Shown in pieces: positions 7,915 through 15,630 of a stretch of 35,697 bases of DNA (positions are counted from its first letter, which is position 1; every line of letters starts with the position of its first letter). The notes below the pieces were generated by a model. That model had not been told where the DNA came from, ran no database searches, and saw only the letters and a list, made by a program, of their open reading frames with translations. A program made the translations under genes and the position numbers. This DNA comes from Acidimicrobiaceae bacterium (GTDB taxonomy: Bacteria; Actinomycetota; Acidimicrobiia; Acidimicrobiales; RAAP-2). Location of the stretch: NCBI GenBank assembly GCA_947456245.1, contig CANGPS010000015.1, positions 1 through 35,697 of the forward strand, given 5' to 3'.

Positions 7915-9279
7915 TCAGCCCGCTGCCGTCGTCGGGGTGCTGATGGCGGCTGGCACCGAGGTGGTGGTCACCCTCGACCCGCCGGTGGCGGTGGTGCCGG
8001 TCCCTCCGCCGCCGGTCGATCCGTTGTACGGGACCGTGTAGGGCACGGTCGACGGGACGGTCACCTTCGGCGTGGCGGAGGGCTGGACCGACGAGGTGTT
8101 GCGCTTCTCGTCGGCAAGGTTGGCGATGTAGCGGTTGGCCCCCTCGAGCGACGGTTCGACCACTCCGTGCTGGAGCTTCTTCACCCGGCTCGGCAGCACG
8201 TCGGCCACGGTGGTGGCCGACACCGTCTCGACCCGGGGCTGGAACCACAGCACGCCGCCGGGACGCCCTCGGTAGATCACGATCGACTGCCCGTCGGTCG
8301 ACTGCACGAAGTAGGTGCTCATCGCGTACCAGCGGACGAAGGCCCATGCTCCCCAGACCACGCCCACCACGAGGAGCACGAAGATCAGGACCCGGAAGGT
8401 CACGGTGCGCGGGATCCCCAGCCGGCGGCGACGGGCGATCCAGCCCTCGTCCTCCGGGGTCTCCGGGGCCGCCTTGGACGAGGCTGCCACCGCCGCGTCG
8501 GACGGGATGATCGAGGAGATGACCTTGTGCGCCTGCGTCCCCTCGTCGGGACCATCGTCGGACAGCAGGACGTCGATGAGGACCACGCTGATGTTGTCGG
8601 CACCCCCGTGGGCGTTGGCCCGGGCGACGAGGTCGTCGGCTGCCGCCTGCGGATCGGCGATGGACGAGAGCGCCAGGGCGATCTCCTCGTCGTCGACCTC
8701 GTCGGTGAGGCCGTCGCTGCACAGCAGGATCCGGTCGCCCTGGCGCACCGGCACCGGGAAGGTGTCCGCCGACACCTCGGGGCCGAGGCCGAGGGCACGG
8801 GTGATCACGTGCCGCTGCTGGTGGGTCTCCGCCTCCTCGGCAGTCAGCTCGCCGCGGCGCACCATCTCCGCCACCATCGAGTGGTCCTCGGTGATCTGGA
8901 CGAGCGCGCCGGAGCGGAACCGATAGGCCCGGGAGTCCCCCACGTTCATCACCACCAGCCGGTCCCCGCCCTCGCCCCCGAGCAGGCACGCCGACACGAT
9001 CGTGGTGCCCATCCCGGCCAGGGACGGGTCGTCGAGGCTGGCCCGGTAGATGGCGGCGTTGGCCTGGCCGATCGCCTCAGAGAAGGAGGCCTCGGTGGCG
9101 AGGCGCTCGCCCGCCGCCTCGAAGGTGGCCACCGCCATCGTGGCGGCGATGTCGCCGGCAGCGTGCCCGCCCATCCCGTCGGCCACGACGAAGAGGGTCG
9201 GCGTGGTCAGGACGGCGTCCTGGTTCACCGATCGGCGGCGGCCGACGTCGCTGGCAGCTCCTGAGCGGAGCAGGGTCAT
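7915..9279 (-). CDS. pstP: Ser/Thr protein phosphatase PstP (PP2C family)
   Basis: A 454-residue metal-dependent phosphatase that reverses PknB-type phosphorylation. The catalytic PPM domain (about 1-235) has VVADGMGGHAAGD (Asp34, Gly35), GDSRAYRF, LCSDGLTDEV and the terminal ADNISVVLID, which carry the metal-binding aspartates. A cytosolic linker, one transmembrane helix (about 300-322, around FRVLIFVLLVVGVVWGA) and a roughly 130-residue outer domain follow, ending in a Thr/Pro-rich tail. The start is ATG 9279, which overlaps the fhaB stop in ATGA. The catalytic-plus-TM layout matches mycobacterial PstP, although the extracellular tail is richer in Thr/Ser/Gly. Confidence 0.95.
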   Translation of the reverse strand: MTLLRSGAASDVGRRRSVNQDAVLTTPTLFVVADGMGGHAAGDIAATMAVATFEAAGERLATEASFSEAIGQANAAIYRASLDDPSLAGMGTTIVSACLLGGEGGDRLVVMNVGDSRAYRFRSGALVQITEDHSMVAEMVRRGELTAEEAETHQQRHVITRALGLGPEVSADTFPVPVRQGDRILLCSDGLTDEVDDEEIALALSSIADPQAAADDLVARANAHGGADNISVVLIDVLLSDDGPDEGTQAHKVISSIIPSDAAVAASSKAAPETPEDEGWIARRRRLGIPRTVTFRVLIFVLLVVGVVWGAWAFVRWYAMSTYFVQSTDGQSIVIYRGRPGGVLWFQPRVETVSATTVADVLPSRVKKLQHGVVEPSLEGANRYIANLADEKRNTSSVQPSATPKVTVPSTVPYTVPYNGSTGGGGTGTTATGGSRVTTTSVPAAISTPTTAAG

Positions 9280-9740
9280 CGAGCGACCTCGAAGATGGTG
9301 CCGCCGACCTGGACGACGTCGCCTCGGGCGAGGCGCGTGGGCACGACCACGCGCTCGGTGTTCACGTAGGTGCCGTTGGTGGACTGCAGGTCCTCGATGA
9401 GCATGTGCGCCCCGTCGGCGAAGACCTTGGCGTGGACCGTCGACGAGTAGACGTCGTCGGGCACGGCGATCTCGCACATCGAGGACCGCCCGATGGACAT
9501 CTCGGTCCCCGGCGTGAGCGTGAAGCGCTCGCCCTGGCGAGCCTCGGGCTCGATGACCTGGAGCGTCAGCGCTCGACGAGAACCGCCCTGGCGGCGGTCC
9601 TTCCGCCGGCCGCCGGGTCGGGTCTCGACATAGACCGCCCGGACCACCCTGAGGAAGAACAGGAAGATGATGATGACCACGAACCACTGCAGCGGCCGGA
9701 TGATGGCCTGGTAGTTGGTGGCGGCGACGAGGAGGTCCAT
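9276..9740 (-). CDS. fhaB: FHA-domain membrane protein FhaB
   Basis: A 154-residue protein with one N-terminal transmembrane helix (about 15-37), a basic linker and a C-terminal FHA domain (about 75-150), which binds phosphothreonine peptides. FHA landmarks are GRSS (about 88-91), the Ser/His of SSTVHAK and the STNGTYVN loop. In mycobacteria FhaB (FipA) is a substrate and partner of the neighbouring kinases and links them to division. It lies two bases after the fhaA stop and overlaps pstP by 4 bp (ATGA), so the three are one operon. Confidence 0.92.
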   Translation of the reverse strand: MDLLVAATNYQAIIRPLQWFVVIIIFLFFLRVVRAVYVETRPGGRRKDRRQGGSRRALTLQVIEPEARQGERFTLTPGTEMSIGRSSMCEIAVPDDVYSSTVHAKVFADGAHMLIEDLQSTNGTYVNTERVVVPTRLARGDVVQVGGTIFEVAR

Positions 9741-9742
9741 GC

Positions 9743-10393
9743 TCAGGCCCCTTCGACCATCATGCGCGACAGGCCGATCTGGACGGCATCGCCGGCGCGC
9801 AGCGCGCAGGACCGGACGCTCGACCCGTTCACCTTCGTGCCATTGGTCGAGCCGAGGTCGGTGAGGACGATCTCGCCGTCGCGCACCACGATCTCGGCGT
9901 GCCGTCGCGACACGTTGGAGTCATCGAGGACGATGTCGCAGTCAGGCTGGCGTCCGAGGACGATCCGGCGGTCGGTGATGCGGACCCGCTGGCCATCGAC
10001 GAGGACGAGGTCGCACACCTCGGCGCCCTCGAGGACCTCGGCGAGCACTGCGAGCTGGCCGGGCTTCATCGAGCTCGACTCGAACAGGTCGACCTCGACG
10101 GGGCCCAGCAGGGCGTAGCCCTCGAGGTGGGCGTGCTGCCGGGCAGTCTCGGCGAGCTCCTTGGCCAGCGCGTCGATGTAGCTCTCGAAGCGGTCGATGT
10201 CGTCAGGCGACAGGGTGATGCGGAACGAGTTGGGGCACACGAGCTGACCCCGCGGCCCGACCCGGCGTGCCAGATCCATCTCGCGCGTCAGCCGACGGCC
10301 GATCTCGACCGGCTGCAGGCTGCTGCGGAACGGCCGGGCGAACGATCCCTCGACCAGGCGCTCGAGACGCTCTTCGAACCTCTTGAGCCCCAT
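9743..10393 (-). CDS. fhaA: FHA-domain protein FhaA (DUF3662 plus FHA), compact form
   Basis: A 216-residue soluble protein. Residues 1-115 form the DUF3662 domain typical of FhaA (opening MGLKRFEERLERLVEGSFAR), and residues about 135-212 form an FHA domain with LGRQ, SNVSRRHAE and LGSTNGTKVNG. FhaA regulates peptidoglycan synthesis by binding phosphorylated MviN/MurJ in mycobacteria. The Mycobacterium protein is about 527 residues because of a long disordered linker; here the two domains are joined by only about 20 residues. It is the first gene of the operon, and a TAGCAT hexamer lies 9 bases before the ATG. Confidence 0.93.
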   Translation of the reverse strand: MGLKRFEERLERLVEGSFARPFRSSLQPVEIGRRLTREMDLARRVGPRGQLVCPNSFRITLSPDDIDRFESYIDALAKELAETARQHAHLEGYALLGPVEVDLFESSSMKPGQLAVLAEVLEGAEVCDLVLVDGQRVRITDRRIVLGRQPDCDIVLDDSNVSRRHAEIVVRDGEIVLTDLGSTNGTKVNGSSVRSCALRAGDAVQIGLSRMMVEGA

Positions 10394-10402
10394 GGTGAGC
10401 CA

Positions 10403-10408
10403 ATGCTA
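10403..10408 (-). promoter_or_regulatory. fhaA: -10 hexamer TAGCAT for the fhaA operon
   Basis: On the minus strand TAGCAT lies 9 bases before the fhaA ATG with no Shine-Dalgarno sequence between. This predicts an almost leaderless message for fhaA-fhaB-pstP-pbpA and probably pknB. Confidence 0.5.
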
Positions 10409-10457
10409 CCCATGTGCTCGGCACCCGCCGAGGCACCGGCTCCGCCATGATGGAGAG

Positions 10458-10688
10458 ATGGGATCCTCCGGAGACAAGCAGCGCAAGCCACACCAGCACC
10501 TCGACAAGGTGCCCCGCGGCGAAGAGCCCAACACCATCCCGCTCGCCGGCCTCGGTGGCACCACCGGACCGAACCCGGGCCGCGAGGATCACGACAAGGG
10601 CCATCACGGACCAGACGATCGTCCCGGTCGCCTCGGCCGCTGGTTCCTGCGGCGGCTCGGCATGCAGTCACGTCGGCTCGACGGCTGA
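10458..10688 (+). CDS. Small charged hypothetical protein
   Basis: A 76-residue product I do not recognise. It is hydrophilic and rich in Lys, Arg, His, Asp and Gly, with a Pro/Gly middle (AGLGGTTGPNPGRED) and a basic C-terminus, GRWFLRRLGMQSRRLDG, which could form an amphipathic helix. No signal peptide or membrane helix is present. The frame is supported by strongly GC-biased third positions compared with the other two frames here. GGAGAG directly precedes the ATG at 10458, closer than ideal, so the start is uncertain. It is divergent from fhaA (64-bp gap) and lies just upstream of tRNA-Leu. Confidence 0.5.
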   Translation: MGSSGDKQRKPHQHLDKVPRGEEPNTIPLAGLGGTTGPNPGREDHDKGHHGPDDRPGRLGRWFLRRLGMQSRRLDG

Positions 10689-10719
10689 GGGTCCTCGCAG
10701 GACGCCTGCCCTGATCGGG

Positions 10720-10725
10720 TAGAGT
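10720..10725 (+). promoter_or_regulatory. -10 hexamer TAGAGT for tRNA-Leu
   Basis: TAGAGT lies 14 bases before the mature tRNA 5' end, the distance expected for a promoter with a short 5' leader removed by RNase P. Confidence 0.5.
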
Positions 10726-10739
10726 CATGCGACCGACAC

Positions 10740-10823
10740 GGGCGAGTGGCGGAATAGGCAGACGCGCTGGATTCAGGTTCCAGTGTCCGAAAGGATGTGC
10801 GGGTTCAAGTCCCGCCTCGCCCA
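10740..10823 (+). tRNA. tRNA-Leu (anticodon CAG)
   Basis: An 84-nt class II tRNA. The acceptor GGGCGAG pairs with CTCGCCC and discriminator A at 10823. The anticodon arm CTGGA-TTCAGGT-TCCAG exposes CAG, which reads CUG, a main Leu codon in GC-rich genomes. A long variable arm (TCCGAAAGGA region) and the T arm GCGGG-TTCAAGT-CCCGC are typical of tRNA-Leu. The 3' CCA is not encoded. I see no attachment-site duplication or integrase nearby. The 86 bp downstream, before the next gene, hold only a short GGGC/GCCC hairpin (near 10857-10871). Confidence 0.97.
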
Positions 10824-10897
10824 CTCCGTACCAGCGCTGAGGCCCTCATGCCCGGGCGTTCGGTGCCCCTGCCCCCATGGTGAGCCCGGGTGAGACC

Positions 10898-10903
10898 TAG
10901 GTT
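10898..10903 (+). promoter_or_regulatory. -10 hexamer TAGGTT, leaderless start
   Basis: TAGGTT is followed by 6 bases (GGCAGC) and the ATG of the lectin-like gene, with no ribosome-binding site. Confidence 0.45.
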
Positions 10904-10909
10904 GGCAGC

Positions 10910-11386
10910 ATGCGACTCCGCTCCGTCACCGCCCTCGGCAGCCTGGCGCTGCTGCTCACTTCCGCCTCGCCGATGACGGCCGGCGCCGCGCCGAGCCCTC
11001 GGACCCCGGAGTTCGACCGGATGTACCCCGGCGGACAGCTGACCGAGGGCCAGACGATGATCTCTACCTCCTCGCAGGTCTACCTCGAGCTCAGCGGCGG
11101 GGTCGTCACGCTCTACGCCGGCTGCAACACCGTGCTGTGGTCCCCTCCGGTCACCGGCGTGGCCACCGTGGCCTACTCGCTGACCGGGGTCCTCAAGCTC
11201 AAGGACGGCCAGGGAAGGGTGCTTGCGGCCTTCGGAGGACCCAAGGCCCACCCCCGCAAGCTGGTCGTCCAGAACGACGGCAACCTCGTGGCCACCGCCG
11301 CCAAGGGCTGGTACTTCCAGACCGGCACCCACTGGGCCCCGGTCCAAGCCGTCCATGGCGGCTCCGTCGCCCCCCGCTGCCGCTAG
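10910..11386 (+). CDS. Secreted bulb-type (B) lectin-like protein
   Basis: A 158-residue exported protein with a signal peptide (residues 1-27: basic start, hydrophobic core, AGAA cleavage region). The rest resembles one bulb-lectin beta-prism domain: GGQLTEGQTMISTSS, YLELSGGVVTLYAG and especially LVVQNDGNLVATA, which matches the family's LxxQxDGNLV strand. The canonical mannose pocket (QxDxNxVxY) is only partly kept: Q, D, N and V are present, the Tyr is replaced. Two cysteines (mid-protein and near the C-terminus) could form a disulfide. It may bind a surface sugar; this is inferred from family resemblance. It stands alone between tRNA-Leu and convergent cysNC (40-bp gap). Confidence 0.65.
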   Translation: MRLRSVTALGSLALLLTSASPMTAGAAPSPRTPEFDRMYPGGQLTEGQTMISTSSQVYLELSGGVVTLYAGCNTVLWSPPVTGVATVAYSLTGVLKLKDGQGRVLAAFGGPKAHPRKLVVQNDGNLVATAAKGWYFQTGTHWAPVQAVHGGSVAPRCR

Positions 11387-11426
11387 CGATGATCCGTCAC
11401 CGGGCGGCCTTGGCTGGGCCGACCGG

Positions 11427-13334
11427 TCAGTCCCGGAGCACCCCGGGCTCGAGCAGGTACGCCACGATCCGCTCGGCGCTGTCCTCCGTCGATGTCGCCG
11501 AGGCGTCGATGTGGATCTCCGGTGACCGCGGTGGCTCATAGGGCGAGTCGATCCCGGTGAAGTTGGACAGCTCTCCTCGACGAGCCTTGGCGTAGAGGCC
11601 CTTGCGGTCTCGCTCCTCCGCCACCGCGAGGGGCACGTCGATGTGCACCTCGATGAACTGGCCGTCGTCGAACAGGTCGCGGGCCATCTGGCGCTCCGAC
11701 CGGAACGGCGAGATGAACGAGGCGAGGACGACCAGGCCGCCATCGACCAGGATCCGACCCACCTCCGCCGCTCGGCGGATGTTCTCCACGCGGTCGGCAT
11801 CGGTGAACCCGAGGTCGCGGTTGAGACCATGGCGAAGGTTGTCCCCGTCGAGCAGGTACGTGTGGAACCCGAGGTCGTGGAGCCGTCGCTCCACCAAGCT
11901 GGCGATGGTCGACTTTCCTGCCCCCGAGAGGCCGGTGAACCAGAGCACCTTGGGGTGCTGATGGAGGGAGCGGGCCCGGGCGGCGCCATCGATGAGCGTG
12001 GCCTGCCAGTGGACGTTCTGCGAGCGTCGCAGCTCGAAGGTCAGCAGGCCGGCGCCGATCGTGGCGTTGGTGTACCGATCGATGAGGATGAAGCCCCCCA
12101 TGTCCCGATTGTCGACATAGGGATCGAACGGGATCGGTCGATCGGTGCTGATGTTGCACACGGCGATCTCGTTGAGCTCCAGCGTCGGCGCCGGCTCGTG
12201 CTCGAGGGTGTTGATGTTGATCTTGTACTTGGGGTGGGTAACCGTGGCCCCGACCGTGCGGGTGCCGATCTTGAGGAGGTAGGGACGACCGGGGAGCATG
12301 GGCTCCTCGCCCATCCACACGAGATGGCACTCGAACTGGTCGGCCACCTCTGGCGGATCCGTGGCCTGGGCGATCACGTCGCCCCTGCTCACGTCCACCT
12401 CGTCGGCGAGCGTCAGGGTCACCGACTGCCCTGCGGCGGCCTCGTCGAGGTCGCCGTCGGCGGTGACGATCCGGGCCACGGTGCTCTCCGTCCCCGAGGG
12501 CACGACGCGCACCCGGTCTCCCGGCCGCACGGTGCCGCCCACGATCTGGCCGGAGAACCCACGGAAGTCGAGATTCGGGCGGTTGACCCACTGGACGGGG
12601 AGCCGGAAGGGCTTGCCAGGACCGTCGTCGTCGACCACGACCTCCTCGAGGTGCTGGACCAGGCTGGGCCCGTCGTAGAAGGGCGTGTTGTCGCTCCGGG
12701 TGGTGACGTTGTCGCCCAGCAGCGCGGAGATCGGGATGCAGGTGACGTCGTCGATCCCGATCTGGCTCGCGAACGCGAGGTAGTCGGTCTCGATGGTCCG
12801 GAAGACCTCCTCGGAGTAGTCGACGAGGTCGAGCTTGTTGACCGCCACCACGACGTGGCGGATGCCGAGCAGCGACACGAGGTAGCTGTGGCGGCGCGTC
12901 TGGGTCACCACGCCGGAGCGGGCGTCGACGAGGATGACCGCCAGGTCGGCCGTGGACGCACCGGTGACCATGTTGCGGGTGTACTGCTCGTGGCCGGGGG
13001 TGTCGGCCACGATGAACTTGCGTCGGTCGGTGGTGAAGAACCGATAGGCGACGTCGATGGTGATGCCCTGCTCGCGCTCGGCGGCCAGGCCGTCGACCAG
13101 GAGGGCGAAGTCGAGCCCCTCTCCCTGGGTGCCGACGCGCTTGGAGTCCGCCTCGAGGGCGGCCAGGTGGTCCTCGAAGACGAGCTTCGAGTCGTAGAGC
13201 AGGCGGCCGATCAGGGTGCTCTTCCCGTCGTCCACGCTCCCGCAGGTGATGAAGCGGAGCATCGACTTGTGCTCGTGCCGGCGCAGGTACTCGCTGATGT
13301 CCTCGGTGACGAGGTCGTCCATGGCGTGGGCCAT
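11427..13334 (-). CDS. cysNC: Sulfate adenylyltransferase subunit 1 / APS kinase fusion (CysN-CysC)
   Basis: A 635-residue bifunctional enzyme of sulfate activation. Residues 24 to about 445 are the EF-Tu-like GTPase CysN, which drives ATP-sulfurylase: G1 GSVDDGKST at 32-40, DTPGHEQ at 111-117, NKLD at 166-169, followed by beta-barrel domains. Residues about 455-635 are APS kinase CysC, which makes PAPS: Walker [10 protein letters not shown] at about 468-476, [17 protein letters not shown], and the ISPFR segment with the active Ser. Start ATG 13334 overlaps the cysD stop (TGATG), with GGAGGGG 7-13 bases upstream. An alternative ATG is four codons later. The fused form is common in actinobacteria and proteobacteria. 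Confidence 0.96.
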   Translation of the reverse strand: MAHAMDDLVTEDISEYLRRHEHKSMLRFITCGSVDDGKSTLIGRLLYDSKLVFEDHLAALEADSKRVGTQGEGLDFALLVDGLAAEREQGITIDVAYRFFTTDRRKFIVADTPGHEQYTRNMVTGASTADLAVILVDARSGVVTQTRRHSYLVSLLGIRHVVVAVNKLDLVDYSEEVFRTIETDYLAFASQIGIDDVTCIPISALLGDNVTTRSDNTPFYDGPSLVQHLEEVVVDDDGPGKPFRLPVQWVNRPNLDFRGFSGQIVGGTVRPGDRVRVVPSGTESTVARIVTADGDLDEAAAGQSVTLTLADEVDVSRGDVIAQATDPPEVADQFECHLVWMGEEPMLPGRPYLLKIGTRTVGATVTHPKYKININTLEHEPAPTLELNEIAVCNISTDRPIPFDPYVDNRDMGGFILIDRYTNATIGAGLLTFELRRSQNVHWQATLIDGAARARSLHQHPKVLWFTGLSGAGKSTIASLVERRLHDLGFHTYLLDGDNLRHGLNRDLGFTDADRVENIRRAAEVGRILVDGGLVVLASFISPFRSERQMARDLFDDGQFIEVHIDVPLAVAEERDRKGLYAKARRGELSNFTGIDSPYEPPRSPEIHIDASATSTEDSAERIVAYLLEPGVLRD

Positions 13335-14236
13335 CAGAAGTACCCCTCCTGCTTCTTCTTCTCCATCGAGCCACTCGAGTCGTGGTCGATGACCCGTCCC
13401 TGGCGCTCCGAGCTCGCCGTGAGGAGCATCTCCTGGATGATCTCCTCGAGCGTCGACGCCGTGCTCTCGACGGCACCGGTCAGCGGGTAGCAGCCAAGGG
13501 TCCGGAACCGGACGCTGCGCAGCTCCGGCTCCTCGCCGTCCTCGAGCGGCATGCGGTCGTCGTCCACCATGATCAGGGTCCCGTCTCGCTCGACCACGGG
13601 TCGCTGGTCGGCGAAGTACAGGGGGACGATCGGGATCTCCTCGAGGTGGATGTACTGCCAGACGTCGAGCTCGGTCCAGTTCGAGAGCGGAAAGACCCGG
13701 ACGCTCTCACCGGGCTGGACCCTGGCGTTGTAGAGGTGCCAGAGCTCCGGCCGCTGCTGCTTGGGGTCCCATCGATGCTGGGCCGATCGGATGGAGAACA
13801 CCCGCTCCTTGGCCCGGGACTTCTCCTCGTCCCGGCGGGCTCCGCCGAAGGCCAGGTCGAACCCGTAGTGGTCGAGCGCCTGCTTGAGGCCCTCGGTCTT
13901 CCACAGGTCGGTGTGCATGGCCGAGCCGTGGTCGAAGGGGTTGATGCCGCGCTCGATGCAGTCAGGGTTCTTGTAGATCAGCAGCTCGAGCTGGTGCCGC
14001 TCGATGAAGGCGTCGCGGAACTCGTACATCGCCTGAAACTTCCACGTCGTGTCGACGTGCAGGAGCGGGAAGGGCGGGCGCGAGGGATAGAAGGCCTTCT
14101 GGGCGAGGTGCAGCATGACCGAGCTGTCCTTGCCGACGGAGTACAGCATGACGGGGTGCTCGCTCTCGGCCGCCGCCTCGCGGAAGATCTGGATGCTGTC
14201 CGCCTCGAGCTGCTGGAGATGGGTCAATCGGCTCAT
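13334..14236 (-). CDS. cysD: Sulfate adenylyltransferase subunit 2 (CysD)
   Basis: A 300-residue PP-loop ATP pyrophosphatase that, with CysN, forms adenosine 5'-phosphosulfate from ATP and sulfate. The PP-loop SVGKDSSV is at residues 33-40; [15 protein letters not shown] and the C-terminal [15 protein letters not shown] are family signatures. ATG 14236 ([14 protein letters not shown]) aligns with the normal CysD N-terminus and gives the usual length; the 16 extra in-frame codons upstream are unlikely. There is only a weak ribosome-binding site (AGGCGG). It is coupled to cysNC by TGATG. No PAPS reductase or sulfite reductase is in the window, so the PAPS could feed either assimilation or sulfation. 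Confidence 0.96.
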   Translation of the reverse strand: MSRLTHLQQLEADSIQIFREAAAESEHPVMLYSVGKDSSVMLHLAQKAFYPSRPPFPLLHVDTTWKFQAMYEFRDAFIERHQLELLIYKNPDCIERGINPFDHGSAMHTDLWKTEGLKQALDHYGFDLAFGGARRDEEKSRAKERVFSIRSAQHRWDPKQQRPELWHLYNARVQPGESVRVFPLSNWTELDVWQYIHLEEIPIVPLYFADQRPVVERDGTLIMVDDDRMPLEDGEEPELRSVRFRTLGCYPLTGAVESTASTLEEIIQEMLLTASSERQGRVIDHDSSGSMEKKKQEGYF

Positions 14237-14302
14237 GGTCCGCCTACTGCTGGCTGTGGTCGATGGTTCCGGAAACTCTGCCACATTCTTTAGAGACTCT
14301 GA
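14237..14302 (-). promoter_or_regulatory. cysD: Likely cysD leader/promoter region
   Basis: The stretch just upstream of cysD is unusually AT-rich for this window and contains the 8-bp palindrome TTCCGGAA (14267-14274) and two ACTCTG direct repeats about 23 bp apart. It is the best place for a cysD promoter or operator, but I cannot name the regulator or a clear -10. Confidence 0.3.
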
Positions 14303-14662
14303 TCATGCCGAGCGCATCGAGGTCGAATCGAAGCGTGAACGGAGGCCTCTTGTGTCGTGCGGGAAGGTCCACCGCGTCCGGCGAACCGGGGCAGGCGCGG
14401 CGAAGACTCCCGTTCCTGCGGGCTCGCTCGTCACCATCCTCAGCAGGACGGCCACGGCGGGGTCGCCGTGGAGCAGCATCACCGGGGAGCGGGCATCGAT
14501 GGCTCCGGTGTTGAGCACCTCGGTGATGACGCAGCGATTGCCCCACGCCCGGATGAGCGCGGCGGTCGCCAGAGATCGGCACCCTCGGCCGAGGCCATGC
14601 ACGACATGCACTGAAGCGTCGGCCAGAGTCCACCGAGCGCTCTGGACGAAGCGCCTGCCCAC
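14303..14662 (-). CDS. Hypothetical protein upstream of cysD (uncertain)
   Basis: Reading frame of 119 codons, co-oriented with cysD and ending 66 bp before it. About four fifths of its third positions are G or C, higher in the middle (around ALIRAWGNRCVITEVLNTG and SPVMLLHGDPAVAVLLRMV) than at the ends. That is gene-like but weaker than in the neighbours. I recognise no family, signal peptide or membrane segment. It could be a small protein, a decayed remnant, or a chance frame in the 443-bp gap between cysD and the methyltransferase. The GTG start at 14662 has no ribosome-binding site and would lie 17 bp from the divergent methyltransferase start. Apart from this frame I see nothing else in the gap. 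Confidence 0.3.
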   Translation of the reverse strand: MGRRFVQSARWTLADASVHVVHGLGRGCRSLATAALIRAWGNRCVITEVLNTGAIDARSPVMLLHGDPAVAVLLRMVTSEPAGTGVFAAPAPVRRTRWTFPHDTRGLRSRFDSTSMRSA

Positions 14663-14679
14663 AGGTCATCATCAGGTCC

Positions 14680-15507
14680 GTGAGAGGCCTGCGAAAGCTG
14701 ATGGTGATCCTGAGCGGGAATGGCCCGACGTCCGTCGTCAACCGACGCCGGGAGTCGGCTGGTCAGCCTCGTCTGCTCTTCCGGCGTCCAGTGCCCTTCG
14801 GTCCCCAACTCCACTCGCCCCGCAGGATCAACGCGCTCCTCGCTGGCCTGCCGTCGCGGAACGACTACCTCGAGATCGGGGTCTTCACCGGATTCACCCT
14901 CCAGGACGTCCGTGCCCCCCATCGCGTCGGCGTCGACCCCGACCCTCGCTTCGACATCACGGACCTCCCTCGGGGGGTCGAATTCCACACGCTCGAATCA
15001 GACTCGTACTTCGCGACCCTCGACCCGGCCGCCCGCTTCGACGTGGCGTTCATCGATGGACTCCACACCTACGAGCAGACCTACCGCGACCTGATCAACG
15101 CCCTCGCCCACGTCCGGGACGGCGTGATCCTCCTCGACGACACCGTCCCCGACGACGAGCTGACAGCGATCCCGGACCAGGCGGAGTCCCTCGCCGTCCG
15201 TGCGGCCGCCGGCATCACCGGACTCCGCTGGCACGGCGACGTGTGGAAGGTGGTCGTGGCCATCAGCCGCCTCCACCCTGAGCTCTCCTACCGCACGATC
15301 ACCAACAGGGGCAATGGCCAGACCGTCGTGTGGCGGACGTCGCCCGACGAACCCGTCGCCACGCCGAGCCCAGCCGAGCTCGAGGCCATCGGGGCGCTCA
15401 CCTATGCCGAGGTCCTCGCAGACGGGCTCCCCGACTGGTTCAACCCGATGGACGAGGATGCGGCCATCCGCGCTGCACTCGCCGGCACATCGGGCCGGAG
15501 CCGCTGA
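14680..15507 (+). CDS. Class I SAM-dependent methyltransferase (Methyltransf_24-like)
   Basis: A protein of about 275 residues with a Rossmann methyltransferase core. NDYLEIGVFTGFTL (about residues 61-74) is motif I for SAM binding, VGVDPDPRF carries the acidic residue binding the ribose, and DVAFIDGLHTYEQTYRDL with GVILLDDTVP matches the Methyltransf_24 family, often found in surface-glycan or natural-product loci. The C-terminal 70 residues have no recognised domain. The start is unsure: GTG 14680 and ATG 14701 are both in frame with no strong ribosome-binding site, and the first about 40 residues are basic and poorly conserved-looking. The substrate is unknown; proximity to PAPS-making genes hints at glycan decoration, but this is inference only. 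Confidence 0.8.
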   Translation: MRGLRKLMVILSGNGPTSVVNRRRESAGQPRLLFRRPVPFGPQLHSPRRINALLAGLPSRNDYLEIGVFTGFTLQDVRAPHRVGVDPDPRFDITDLPRGVEFHTLESDSYFATLDPAARFDVAFIDGLHTYEQTYRDLINALAHVRDGVILLDDTVPDDELTAIPDQAESLAVRAAAGITGLRWHGDVWKVVVAISRLHPELSYRTITNRGNGQTVVWRTSPDEPVATPSPAELEAIGALTYAEVLADGLPDWFNPMDEDAAIRAALAGTSGRSR

Positions 15508-15526
15508 GCGCCGCACCTCGAGGACC

Positions 15527-15562
15527 GAGGCCTGCACGTCACACCTCAGGTGGCAGGCCCTC
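15527..15562. terminator. Hairpin between methyltransferase and response regulator
   Basis: GAGGCCTGC (15527-15535) pairs with GCAGGCCCTC (15553-15562) with one bulged C, enclosing CACC-TCA-GGTG (15542-15552). It sits in the 123-bp gap between convergent genes and probably terminates one or both. There is no T-run. Confidence 0.5.
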
Positions 15563-15630
15563 GACGCCTTCTGGACGCGGGCGGTCGAGGTCGAGCGACC
15601 AGAGGCAGGGTGCCAGCTGGCGCGTCCCCC

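Noticed and set aside
6388-9264. Very long plus-strand open frame (about 958 codons) opposite pbpA and pstP
   Set aside because: Its product is a low-complexity Arg/Gly/His/Val string with no motif, while the minus strand carries complete PBP and phosphatase motifs. GC-rich DNA lacks stop codons, which makes such frames.
10740-10909. tRNA-Leu as an integration site
   Set aside because: No integrase, no duplicated tRNA 3' end and no shift in base composition downstream that I could see.
11643-13490. Plus-strand frame of about 615 codons opposite cysNC
   Set aside because: Antisense shadow of a gene with complete GTPase and APS kinase motifs.
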